A stretch of 64,000 nucleotides of DNA from Anaerolineales bacterium (GTDB lineage: Bacteria > Chloroflexota > Anaerolineae > Anaerolineales > Villigracilaceae), in NCBI GenBank assembly GCA_016789305.1, contig JAEURJ010000007.1, positions 186,001-250,000 on the forward strand, read 5' to 3'. Made by a program: the position numbers and the translations under genes. The first letter of the stretch is position 1. Each line of letters begins with the position of its first letter. The notes beneath the pieces were generated by a model. The model did not search any database, was not told the origin of the DNA, and was given only the letters and a program-made list of their open reading frames with translations. This document shows, in pieces, positions 1 through 8,371 of this stretch.

Positions 1-1171
1 GGGATTGATTCACCGAATCGTGCATATCACGGCCCAGGCGTTTGCGTTCCTCAAGCTTGGCAAGCGTACGTTGTTGCTCCACAACCTGCGCCTGTGTTTC
101 CTGTAATTCCTGTGCGAGTTGAAGAAGTCGGATTTCATTTTCCTTTCGGTCGGTGATCTCGCGGAATATGATGAGGCGCCCGATAATTCCCCTGGGGCCA
201 TCACGCAAAGGTGAAATGAGAAAATCAAAATAGCGTTTTTGCGCGCCCTCGACTTTGAGTTCATCATTTATTTCATGTTCCACCGGCAGTTCCAGAAAAG
301 TGCGCGTCGGCGGTGATATGTCTGTCAGATCTTTTCCGAGTAGTTCTTCCGCCGGGATGGTGATCATGTTCGCTGCTGTCTGATTAATGTCGATGATGCG
401 ATTTTGGGCATCCAGCACGATCATACCGTCCGCCAGACTGTTGATCAGTTTGTCGCGGGCAATCGGAATAAGGTCCAGGAGGCGCTGGCCGTATAAAGCC
501 CTAAGGAACAAAACCCCGGTAATGGAGAAAGTGATTGATGTCCAGTCCACTCCTTCCATGCCGTCAATTTCAAAAAGATAGACAAAGTTGGCTGACACTG
601 GAACCAGGATCGCATATAAAAGCAAACGTCCCTGTCGTCTTGAAATTGCAGATCCCCTGCGTGACGCCAGCCATAAATTTGCAATGATGATCAATGTCAT
701 CAGATAGCTGGTGGCCGTCACCCAGAGAAAGCCAGGTCCATGTTCGAAAATGACGATATTCCCGCCGATTTCTTTAAAGCTGGTCCATATCCATCCATGC
801 AGTTCATTTGTTGTGATCAGGAAAATATTTGAAGCTGGGATGAGAAAAAAGAATGTTCTGACCCATTTCCTGCTCAGCCAGGCTTCATTCCCTGCAAAGG
901 ATATTGCAAACATAGCAAATAAGGCGAGTGCACTGCAATATCCCCATGCCTCGGCCTTTGCAAAGAAAACCTTCAATGAAAGCGGAATCGCTGCATAATC
1001 GAACGCAACGGCCAGTGTCCAAAATGTCACGCATGCCATGCCCAGCGTAAAGTAGATACCACTGCGAGCTTTTCTTCTTTGCCAGCTGATATAAGTGACC
1101 ACGAGATTAATAGCGGTCGTAATGAATACCACCAGGGCAATCGGCGTTAACTGAAACACGGAGGGCATCAT
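1..1171 (-). CDS. NarL-family sensor histidine kinase (7TM-PAS-HisKA_3), 3' end cut by window edge
   Basis: My reverse-strand translation runs open from two adjacent ATGs (1171 and 1168) off the left edge, giving about 390 residues. The first ~220 residues contain about seven hydrophobic segments, like the 7TM sensor region of membrane histidine kinases. A PAS domain follows (LADGMIVLDAQNRIIDIN, ending in FREITDRK), then a coiled-coil stretch rich in Gln and Glu. The last visible residues, GRDMHDSVNQS, match the H-box of the HisKA_3 (DesK/NarQ) class, with the phosphorylated His near base 21. The HATPase domain lies outside the window. An AGG directly precedes the ATG pair and favours the second one. 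The gene diverges from the glycosyltransferase at 1276. No partner regulator is visible. Confidence 0.9.
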   Translation of the reverse strand, partial: MMPSVFQLTPIALVVFITTAINLVVTYISWQRRKARSGIYFTLGMACVTFWTLAVAFDYAAIPLSLKVFFAKAEAWGYCSALALFAMFAISFAGNEAWLSRKWVRTFFFLIPASNIFLITTNELHGWIWTSFKEIGGNIVIFEHGPGFLWVTATSYLMTLIIIANLWLASRRGSAISRRQGRLLLYAILVPVSANFVYLFEIDGMEGVDWTSITFSITGVLFLRALYGQRLLDLIPIARDKLINSLADGMIVLDAQNRIIDINQTAANMITIPAEELLGKDLTDISPPTRTFLELPVEHEINDELKVEGAQKRYFDFLISPLRDGPRGIIGRLIIFREITDRKENEIRLLQLAQELQETQAQVVEQQRTLAKLEERKRLGRDMHDSVNQS

Positions 1172-1259
1172 CCTGTAAATAGTCTAATCGATTTAATTGG
1201 TCATATCAATGTTCTGGAATCATGGCTGCATGGATTATTTAATCTCCCCATCCGCTTGG

Positions 1260-1265
1260 TATAAT
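1260..1265 (+). promoter_or_regulatory. -10 box (TATAAT) of a near-leaderless promoter
   Basis: A perfect TATAAT lies only 10 bases before the ATG at 1276, so the predicted transcript would carry about 4 untranslated bases. No Shine-Dalgarno sequence is present. Confidence 0.55.
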
Positions 1266-1275
1266 CTTTCCATCT

Positions 1276-2952
1276 ATGAAAACCTACATTCGCATTCTGG
1301 TTGCCATTCTCGTCATTGCTTCAATGATCTTGCCTCGTGTGGCAGACCTTACCAAATTTACCGCTGCTGATGAGCCTTTTTGGCTGGTGGTAGGCGCCAA
1401 CTATTATTACGCTCTGACGCATGGCGAACTTGAGAATACGGTTTATGAATATCATCCCGCGGTGACAACCATGTGGATTGGAACTGCTGCCATGCTTGTG
1501 TACTTCCCCGAATATCGCGGGTTAATGAATGGCTATTTCCAACAGGAAAAAACCAGTTTTGATGTGTACCTGATTGAGCATGGCAAGGATCCCCTTGTTC
1601 TTCTGTGGTGGGCGCGTTTCTTTCAGCTGCTCTTGAATGTGTCTTTGTTCGTCGTCGCGTTTTTCCTTTTACGATATATGTTGGATGAATGGGCTGCTCT
1701 TGTGGTCGTTCTTCTAACCTCATTTGCTCCATACTTATTTGGGCAGTCACGCATGTTGAATCATGAAAGCATGGTGGGACTCTTCTCCCTGATTTGCATC
1801 CTCGCGATGACAGCGCATCTTTTTCATAAGCCTCAAGCTGTGTTACTGATTCTATCGGCATCCGCCGCCGCCTTTGCGAACTTAACCAAATCCTCAAGCA
1901 TCGTTTTGTTTCCGGTGGTCGCCGTGGTGATTTTTGTCTGGGCCATAACCCAGTGGCATTCCGACAAAAAAGTATCCTCTGCGTTACTGAATTTCTTCAA
2001 GACCTACGTTGTGTGGATTGGCATCTTTTTCCTGGTGTACTTTATTTCATGGCCGGGGATGTGGGTGGCTCCCGGAAAAATGTTATATGAAGTATATGGC
2101 AATGCGTTTAGCTATGCCTTTCAAGGGGCGCGCCTGTCTGTAACGCAAGAGCTGGAGCCATCCAAATTTAGTCTGGCTTCCGCTGGTTCGAGTTTTATCA
2201 CGATCTTCGATTCCATCCTTTGGCGCACCACGCCTGTTACCTGGCTGGGATTGTTGGTCTCGTTTATTTTTCTATTTAATAAGAATAAAGAACTGGTTCC
2301 ACTCCTTGTGAAATATGCCATCTCTTTTCTGGTTTTGGAAGGTTTTGCGTGCATCGGTATGTTCGCTCTTGTGCAGGGACGCGATCAACCGCATTATGTG
2401 CTTGCCGCCTATTATGGTTTTGAATTTGCTGCAGCACTCGGCTGGGTGACTGCTCTACGCTGGCTTGCTCGGTCGTTTGCTTGGGTAAATAAACCATTAA
2501 CTCAATCTGTTTTGTTTGCATCCCTATTAGCCTTGCATGCGTACCCTTTGCTTTATACACCCCCCTATTTTTATACGTATCTTAATCCGCTCCTGCTTGC
2601 TTCTGAAAATGCCCCCGTTTTCCATTATGGAGAACGTATGGAGGAAGCTGCTGCCTATTTGGCAGAAAAACCAGATGCTCAGAATCAGACAGCCCTCGTC
2701 TACTTTGGGCGTAGTTTTAGTTACTATTACCCTGGACAAACTTTGTTGTTCAAGCCAGTCCTGTTTGACGACAAAATACAGCTGATTGAGAATCTGCGGA
2801 AGTCAGAATACCTGGTTGTTTACACCGGATTGGAAGAGAGACTTCCTCTTTTGAAAAAACTCACCCCCGAACACACCATTGATTTAAACGGTAGACCCTA
2901 TGTTGAAATCTATCGTGTGGCGGATATTCCTTCCAGCTTTTATAACGAGTAG
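1276..2952 (+). CDS. GT-C fold membrane glycosyltransferase (PMT/GT39-like), copy 1
   Basis: A 558-residue multi-spanning membrane protein. After the first membrane segment it has the acidic loop motif ADEPFW, the place where GT-C enzymes (PMT, ArnT, GT83) carry their catalytic Asp/Glu. About ten further hydrophobic segments follow, then a soluble extracytoplasmic C-terminal part from about residue 455. GT-C enzymes of this family transfer sugars from polyprenyl-phosphate donors outside the membrane; donor and acceptor cannot be read here. The gene lies 6 bases before a clear paralogue at 2959, with shared motifs (LENTVYEYHPAVTTM, WPGMWVAPGKMLYEVYG). The start has no SD but a TATAAT box 10 bases upstream. 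The family call is firm in general, weak in substrate. Confidence 0.85.
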   Translation: MKTYIRILVAILVIASMILPRVADLTKFTAADEPFWLVVGANYYYALTHGELENTVYEYHPAVTTMWIGTAAMLVYFPEYRGLMNGYFQQEKTSFDVYLIEHGKDPLVLLWWARFFQLLLNVSLFVVAFFLLRYMLDEWAALVVVLLTSFAPYLFGQSRMLNHESMVGLFSLICILAMTAHLFHKPQAVLLILSASAAAFANLTKSSSIVLFPVVAVVIFVWAITQWHSDKKVSSALLNFFKTYVVWIGIFFLVYFISWPGMWVAPGKMLYEVYGNAFSYAFQGARLSVTQELEPSKFSLASAGSSFITIFDSILWRTTPVTWLGLLVSFIFLFNKNKELVPLLVKYAISFLVLEGFACIGMFALVQGRDQPHYVLAAYYGFEFAAALGWVTALRWLARSFAWVNKPLTQSVLFASLLALHAYPLLYTPPYFYTYLNPLLLASENAPVFHYGERMEEAAAYLAEKPDAQNQTALVYFGRSFSYYYPGQTLLFKPVLFDDKIQLIENLRKSEYLVVYTGLEERLPLLKKLTPEHTIDLNGRPYVEIYRVADIPSSFYNE

Positions 2953-2958
2953 ATAAAA

Positions 2959-4668
2959 ATGAAATTACGCAAAACCCTTTTGGCACTTCTCCTGCTCGTG
3001 CTTACTCTTGTGCCGCGTCTGTTGAGTTTGCGTTCCTTCGTCACAATCGACGAGCCATTCTGGCTTTCTGTAGGGGCCAATTATTATTATGCGCTTGGTC
3101 AACGGGAACTTGAAAATACAGTTTATGAATATCATCCAGCAGTAACCACAATGTCGTTTATCACTGCCGCTTTTCTGATCGATTTTCCTGATTACCGTGG
3201 ATTAGGCCAGGGTTATTTTGATGTGGATAAGGAAAAATTTGACCCTTTCCTTGTTGAACACGGTCATGACCCCATGCATTTATTGTACTTAAGCCGCCTC
3301 TTTCAGGTGGGCATTATCACTTTGTTTATCCTGATCATTTTTTATTTTCTGTCCATTTTGGTCGGAGATGAAAAAGCATTTCTCGTCACAACACTTACGT
3401 CCAATGCGCCGTACTTTCTTGGGCATTCACGTGTGCTTAGTCATGAAGCGATGGTTGCCGCTTTCGTCCTGGCTTCTATTTTGAGCCTAATGGTCTATTT
3501 GAAACATGAGCGAAAATGGCATTATCTTCTGGTTTCTGCAGCATCTGCAGCGCTGGCGCAATTGACCAAATCCTCTGCAATGGCGATGTTCCCAGTCGTG
3601 GCCTTGGTGTTTGCGATTTCAACTTTTGAGACGGCGGCAGGCCGCAGCTTTAAATCGTCCTTGATCGACCATTTGAAAGTTGCAGGCTTGTGGTTTGTTC
3701 AATTATGCATCGTTTATTTTATCCTTTGGCCGGGGATGTGGGTCGCTCCGGGAAAAATGCTGTATGAAGTGTACGGCAACGCATTTAGCTATGCCTTTCA
3801 AGGCGCCCGTTTGCAGGTAACACATGAATTGCAGCCGTCTGAATTTAGTTTGGGGTCGGTTTGGGCGACGGCAGCCGGGTTTGTTCGGGTGATGATATGG
3901 AAAGCCACACCCATCACCTGGTTGGGCGTATTTTTTGCGGGCGGCTTTGCTTTATTAAAAGGGAAAGATTCCTTCGATAAAATTTTCAAGCATTTGATAT
4001 TGTATCTATTTGTCACTGCGGTCATGTTCGTTTTGCTTTTTAGCGCAGCACAAGGCAGGAATTCCCCCCATTATATTATGAGTAGTTATATCAGTATGGA
4101 TGCTGTCGCGGCGCTTGGCTGGTGCGCTTTGATCGTCTGGTTGAGTGCCAAATGGGAAATAATAAATAAAACTCGAATTTGGGTGGTATCGACACTGATT
4201 CTTTTTCAATTGATCAGTGTTTTTGCGTATTATCCCTACTACTACACTTACAATAATCCATTTCTGTCGATGTTGTACGGACGCGAATCTCAATCTGATT
4301 ATGGGGAGGGCTTTGAACAGGCCGCCCTGTACCTTTCGACGAAACCCAACGCAGAATCCATCAAGGTTTTATCTTTTCGTGGACGAGGGCCCTTCTCTTA
4401 TTTCTTTCCGGGTCAAACCATTATTTTGAATCCGCTTTTCGTTGAGGAGCCAGGCATGTCTTCAATGAGGGAGCGATTGGAAGATGCTGATTATTTGGTG
4501 ATTAATGCGGCTTTTGGCCCACGAACAGAGCGCACTCGTTTGTTTGTTAGTGGATTGACCGGTATATCACCGGAGCATGAAATTAGCATCAAAGGTATTT
4601 CCACCATCTACATCTATAAAATTGCGGACCTGCCCCCTTCTTTTTACAACATTTTTTTGGCTGATTGA
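2959..4668 (+). CDS. GT-C fold membrane glycosyltransferase (PMT/GT39-like), copy 2
   Basis: A 569-residue paralogue of the preceding gene, starting 6 bases after its stop, so the two are probably co-transcribed. It has the same architecture: an N-terminal anchor, the acidic motif IDEPFW, roughly ten membrane segments and a soluble C-terminal tail ending in a PPSFYN-like motif also seen at the end of copy 1. A stretch of about 29 residues around WPGMWVAPGKMLYEVYG is identical between the copies, while other regions have drifted. The pair may act as two specificities of one glycosylation step or as a heterodimer, as in eukaryotic PMTs; this is inference. A strong terminator follows directly. 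Confidence 0.85.
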   Translation: MKLRKTLLALLLLVLTLVPRLLSLRSFVTIDEPFWLSVGANYYYALGQRELENTVYEYHPAVTTMSFITAAFLIDFPDYRGLGQGYFDVDKEKFDPFLVEHGHDPMHLLYLSRLFQVGIITLFILIIFYFLSILVGDEKAFLVTTLTSNAPYFLGHSRVLSHEAMVAAFVLASILSLMVYLKHERKWHYLLVSAASAALAQLTKSSAMAMFPVVALVFAISTFETAAGRSFKSSLIDHLKVAGLWFVQLCIVYFILWPGMWVAPGKMLYEVYGNAFSYAFQGARLQVTHELQPSEFSLGSVWATAAGFVRVMIWKATPITWLGVFFAGGFALLKGKDSFDKIFKHLILYLFVTAVMFVLLFSAAQGRNSPHYIMSSYISMDAVAALGWCALIVWLSAKWEIINKTRIWVVSTLILFQLISVFAYYPYYYTYNNPFLSMLYGRESQSDYGEGFEQAALYLSTKPNAESIKVLSFRGRGPFSYFFPGQTIILNPLFVEEPGMSSMRERLEDADYLVINAAFGPRTERTRLFVSGLTGISPEHEISIKGISTIYIYKIADLPPSFYNIFLAD

Positions 4669-4709
4669 TAAAAACGACCCGCACTCATTTGAGTACGGGT
4701 CGTTTTTAT
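4669..4709. terminator. Bidirectional intrinsic terminator
   Basis: A stem with arms ACGACCCG and CGGGTCGT is flanked by A-run and T-run (aaaa...ttttt). It separates the converging glycosyltransferase (plus) and deacetylase (minus) and overlaps the stop codon of the latter. Confidence 0.9.
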
Positions 4710-5686
4710 TATGGACTTTGAGTATAAGTTGGGATCGGCGTTCGTGATGGTGTAGTCGTTGGCGCGGGCGTGTCTGTCGGGAGGAAAATCGGGTCTCCCT
4801 GCCATGGAAGAAATGCGGCGAATTGCTTTACGTCGTATGTCCCTTTGATATCGCGGCGTTGCAAGGTGAAGATATTTCCCAATCCCTGATCATAGGTGAA
4901 TCCCAGGCTCATACCGGCGGAATAGCCGGCAAAGTGGGCATAATCGATCACGCTGCTGTTGCTCAGGCCAAATGGATAGGCAATGGACTGAATGGGGACC
5001 CCGAGAGTCTTTTCAAGAAAATCCTTTGAGTCGACAACTTCCGCTCTTTGGCGTTGAGGCTCAAGCGCGGTCAGATCTGAATGGCTCATACTGTGGCTGC
5101 CCACTTCCCATCCTGCAGCGGCCATCTCTTTGATTTGATCTGCGCTCAGATAATCGTCAATGCCGATGTAATTTCCGACTACATATAATATGCCGGTGAA
5201 TCCGTATTTTTGCATGATGGGAAATGCGGTTGTGTAATTGTTCAAATGTCCGTCATCGAATGTGATCAACATGGGGCGCGGCGGCAGTTCGGTACCTTCT
5301 GCAATGGACTTGAGCAGCATGTCGATGGTGATGGTTGTGTATCCCCAGTCATGCAGAAGCTTCATTTCTTCTTCAAATCTCTCTGGTTTTACATAATATG
5401 GACTTGTGTAGTTAGGTCCGTCGGAAGGAGATACTGCAATCCAATGATAGAGCAGGATCGGTACAATCACATTGCCCGGCCCCTGTTTGACCCATGTGGC
5501 GGTGGGGATGGGCGAAGCTGTAAATGTTGGAGTGATGGTGGCTGTATTCGTGACCGTGGCAGTTTCGGTCGGCGGAAGAGGCGTGAAGGTCGATGTCGCA
5601 GTGGATGTGGGTGTGGCAAAAAGTCCGATCCCGCATCCGGACAACAGAATAGAGATCCCCAAGGATAGTGCTATTATTTTTTTCAT
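4709..5686 (-). CDS. Polysaccharide deacetylase (NodB-type) lipoprotein
   Basis: A 325-residue protein with a signal peptide and lipobox (LLSGCG), so it is anchored outside the membrane. A Thr/Pro-rich spacer of about 40 residues follows, typical of Anaerolineae lipoproteins, then a carbohydrate esterase family 4 (NodB homology) domain. Visible motifs are TFDDGH (the metal-binding Asp pair of motif 1) and EVGSHSMSHSDL (motif 2 H-x(3)-H). The C-terminus is again Thr/Pro-rich. Family members remove N-acetyl or O-acetyl groups from peptidoglycan or surface polysaccharide. The ATG follows the coaX stop without a gap, suggesting translational coupling. Substrate unknown. Confidence 0.92.
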   Translation of the reverse strand: MKKIIALSLGISILLSGCGIGLFATPTSTATSTFTPLPPTETATVTNTATITPTFTASPIPTATWVKQGPGNVIVPILLYHWIAVSPSDGPNYTSPYYVKPERFEEEMKLLHDWGYTTITIDMLLKSIAEGTELPPRPMLITFDDGHLNNYTTAFPIMQKYGFTGILYVVGNYIGIDDYLSADQIKEMAAAGWEVGSHSMSHSDLTALEPQRQRAEVVDSKDFLEKTLGVPIQSIAYPFGLSNSSVIDYAHFAGYSAGMSLGFTYDQGLGNIFTLQRRDIKGTYDVKQFAAFLPWQGDPIFLPTDTPAPTTTPSRTPIPTYTQSP

Positions 5687-6451
5687 TTATTGATTGAGTT
5701 CCCAGATGATTCGCAAGCCGTCAAGCGTGAGCCAGGGTGCGATGATGTCGATGACTTTCGTTTCTTTGGCGACGGATTCGGAGAGGCCGCCCGTGGCGAT
5801 GACTTTCATATCGCTTCCCAGTTCGGACCTGAATCTTGTCACCATTCCCTCGACCATGCTCACGTATCCAAACAGCAGCCCCGATTGCATCGCATGGACG
5901 GTGTTGCGGCCAATCACAGAAGGCGGTGTTTGCAAGTCGATGCGTGGAAGTTTTGCGGCGCGTGTGTAAAGTGCTTCGGCGGCGAGATTGATCCCCGCAG
6001 TGATCGCGCCGCCGAGATATTCGCCGTCTTTGGTAAGCGCATTAAATGTTGTGGCAGTTCCAAAGTCAATGACGCAGGCTGGCCCGCCGAATAATCTCAT
6101 CACTGCAACCGCATCACAAATGCGATCTGCACCTACTGCCTTTGGATCTTCGTAACGAACTTTAATTCCTGTTTTGATTCCTGTGTCTACAACCAATGGC
6201 TCTTGTTTTAGATATTCCCGGCAAGCCTGGGTCACTCTGCCAGTCAGTGGCGGTACAACAGATGCAAGAGAAATACCGGTAATGTCCTTTAACGATTTTT
6301 CCGCGTTTTGTAATAAGCCAAGAAATTGCAAGCCGTATTCATCTGGCATGCGGTTGTGATCTGTGGCGAGGCGCCAATGCGCACCAAGTTTGTCGCCTTC
6401 GTACAGCCCGAGTGTTAAGTTTGTATTGCCAATATCGATTGTGAGAAGCAT
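5687..6451 (-). CDS. coaX: Type III pantothenate kinase
   Basis: A 254-residue cytoplasmic kinase catalysing the first step of coenzyme A synthesis (pantothenate to 4'-phosphopantothenate). It shows the ASKHA phosphate motif DIGNTN at the N-terminus, the pantothenate-binding region with GADRICDAVA, FGTATTFNAL, and GGAITAGINLAAEAL. Length fits the family (about 255). Type III enzymes need a monovalent cation and are not inhibited by CoA; that is family knowledge. The gene sits behind the terminator of the methionine genes and has its own TATAAT 6 bases before the ATG. The deacetylase gene follows with no spacing. Confidence 0.96.
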   Translation of the reverse strand: MLLTIDIGNTNLTLGLYEGDKLGAHWRLATDHNRMPDEYGLQFLGLLQNAEKSLKDITGISLASVVPPLTGRVTQACREYLKQEPLVVDTGIKTGIKVRYEDPKAVGADRICDAVAVMRLFGGPACVIDFGTATTFNALTKDGEYLGGAITAGINLAAEALYTRAAKLPRIDLQTPPSVIGRNTVHAMQSGLLFGYVSMVEGMVTRFRSELGSDMKVIATGGLSESVAKETKVIDIIAPWLTLDGLRIIWELNQ

Positions 6452-6457
6452 GTGTCA

Positions 6458-6463
6458 ATTATA
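6458..6463 (-). promoter_or_regulatory. -10 box of a leaderless coaX promoter
   Basis: TATAAT read on the minus strand ends 6 bases before the coaX ATG, so transcription would begin at or next to the start codon. The box overlaps the end of the upstream terminator stem. Confidence 0.5.
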
Positions 6464-6501
6464 AACGCTCTGGTGAAGGGAAAGTTTCCACCAGAGCGTT
6501 T
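6463..6501 (-). terminator. Terminator after the homocysteine methyltransferase-MTHFR gene
   Basis: A perfect 13-base stem (AAACGCTCTGGTG with its complement) with a 13-base loop. On the minus strand it runs into TTTATAATT. It separates the methionine operon from coaX. Confidence 0.7.
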
Positions 6502-6523
6502 CTATATATTTCCTAATGTGAAC

Positions 6524-8371
6524 TTATTTTTCTTTTACCGCTTCAATGATCTCCGCCACCATATCGTATTTATGGAATTGCGGCATGATGTACAGTCCGC
6601 CGGCCCAGCCTTTGATCTGCCCGATCAATTCCACGGCGAGTTCGATGCCAACTTTCACGCCGTCATCTCCTGCGGATTCGATGCGCTTGCGTGAGGCATC
6701 TGGAATCGAGATGCCGGGCACTTCATTGTGAAGGAAATTCGCGTGTTTCCCGCTGACAATTGGCAGAATGCCTGCGAGTATGGGCTGATGTAGTTTCCCG
6801 TGTTTGGCTTCGTAGGCTTCGATCAATTTTGGACCATCTTCGGGATGATAGATCGGCTGGGTCAGGAAGAAATCGGCGCCCGCTTTTATCTTGCGATGCA
6901 GGTTCTTGACCTCGTTATCCATATCTGACGGGCACAGGTTCAACGCTGCGCCGACGAAGAAGTTTGTGGGTTGACCAATGCTAGTTCCGGAATGATCCAT
7001 GCCTGCGTTGAATCCCTGCTTGATTAGTTTGATCAAACCCGAAGGAACGAGATCGTAATTGTCGGTCGCTTCGGGATAATCCCCGATCGAAGTGGGATCA
7101 CCCATCACGACGAACACATTTCGCAGACCGATGGCGTGTGCGGCAAGCAGGTCGCCTTGTACGCGCAACAGGTTTCGTCCCCGGGTGGGGAAATGAAGCG
7201 TGGTTTCGATGCCGATCTTGCGCTGCACCACGTCGCATACTGCCCATGCAGACATGCGCATGCGCGCCATCGGGGAATCGGCAACGTTGATAATGTCGGC
7301 ACCTGCATCGGCGAGGAGAGAAGCGCCGGCAATGAGTTTATGTGTCGAGAGTCCGCGCGGCGGATCCATCTCCACGCAGATCGCGAATTTTCCGTCTGCG
7401 AGTTTTTGCGCAAGCTGGCTTGGCGGCTCGGCATCTGAGACCTCTGATGCATCAAAATCATCGACGATATGTATTTCAACAAGGGGTGCAGGTGAAGATT
7501 CCAATGCCTTCTTCATCGCTGCAATGTGTTGAGGAGTGGTGCCGCAACAACCGCCAACCACGTTCGCGCCCGCTTCGCGTAATGACAGTGCGTACTCGCC
7601 AAAGTATTCGGGATCGGCGGGATACATGATTCTTCCACCCACTTGTTCGGGCCAGCCTGCATTCGGTTTGACCCAAAATTTTCCGTTGGGCACGGCATGT
7701 TTCATTTGTTTGAGAATGCGCAGCAATTGTGAAGGTCCGCCGGAACAATTGACACCGATCACATCCGCACCTGCAATATGAAGGGTTCTTGCAACCTTGG
7801 TGGGATCATCGCCCAATAAAGTTACATCATCGCGCGTGAATGTGACTGTTGCAACCACCGGCAAAGATGAGGTTGACTTCGCAGCTTTGATGGCCTCTTG
7901 AATTTCATAAAGGTCGCTCATGGTCTCAATGACGATTAAATCTGCGCCGGCTTCGGCCAAAGCTTGGACCTGCTCTGCGAACGCGCTTCGTGCCTCCTCC
8001 GGCTTGACCCTGCCAAATGGAGCGATTCTCACGCCCAGCGGACCGACATCCCCCGCGATCAAGACATCCTTAAAAGAAGAAGAGACAATGCGCTTTGCCA
8101 GCTCCACACCCGCACGATTAATCTCAACCACATCATCCTGCAAACCGTGTTTGGATAATTTATAGCGATTTGCCCCAAAGGTATTGGTGATGACCAATTG
8201 TGCGCCGGCTTCGATATATTCACGATGAATGTCCGCAACAGCGGCGGGGTTGGTGATGTTCAATTCGTCAAAACACTTGTCGAAGCCGATGCCGCGTGCA
8301 TGGAGCATGGTGCCCATCGCGCCGTCGATGACCAGTGTACCCTGTTCGAGTCTTTCCAAAAACTTGTTCAT
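6524..8371 (-). CDS. Bifunctional homocysteine S-methyltransferase / methylenetetrahydrofolate reductase
   Basis: A 615-residue fusion of the YitJ type. The N-terminal half (about 1-295) is a Hcy-binding domain with GAMGTML, the first zinc Cys in GVNCSGG, and the Cys pair in GGCCGTTPQH, so all three zinc ligands are present. The C-terminal half (about 325-610) is a MetF-like barrel for FAD-dependent reduction of methylene-THF, with VEMDPPRG, a VMGDPT loop and FLTQPIY. Together the halves can make methyl-THF and pass methyl groups to homocysteine, although the methyl donor of the first domain in such fusions is not settled. It overlaps the upstream glycosyltransferase gene by 4 bases and lies downstream of metH and a SAM-I riboswitch, which fits methionine control. 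Confidence 0.95.
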   Translation of the reverse strand: MNKFLERLEQGTLVIDGAMGTMLHARGIGFDKCFDELNITNPAAVADIHREYIEAGAQLVITNTFGANRYKLSKHGLQDDVVEINRAGVELAKRIVSSSFKDVLIAGDVGPLGVRIAPFGRVKPEEARSAFAEQVQALAEAGADLIVIETMSDLYEIQEAIKAAKSTSSLPVVATVTFTRDDVTLLGDDPTKVARTLHIAGADVIGVNCSGGPSQLLRILKQMKHAVPNGKFWVKPNAGWPEQVGGRIMYPADPEYFGEYALSLREAGANVVGGCCGTTPQHIAAMKKALESSPAPLVEIHIVDDFDASEVSDAEPPSQLAQKLADGKFAICVEMDPPRGLSTHKLIAGASLLADAGADIINVADSPMARMRMSAWAVCDVVQRKIGIETTLHFPTRGRNLLRVQGDLLAAHAIGLRNVFVVMGDPTSIGDYPEATDNYDLVPSGLIKLIKQGFNAGMDHSGTSIGQPTNFFVGAALNLCPSDMDNEVKNLHRKIKAGADFFLTQPIYHPEDGPKLIEAYEAKHGKLHQPILAGILPIVSGKHANFLHNEVPGISIPDASRKRIESAGDDGVKVGIELAVELIGQIKGWAGGLYIMPQFHKYDMVAEIIEAVKEK

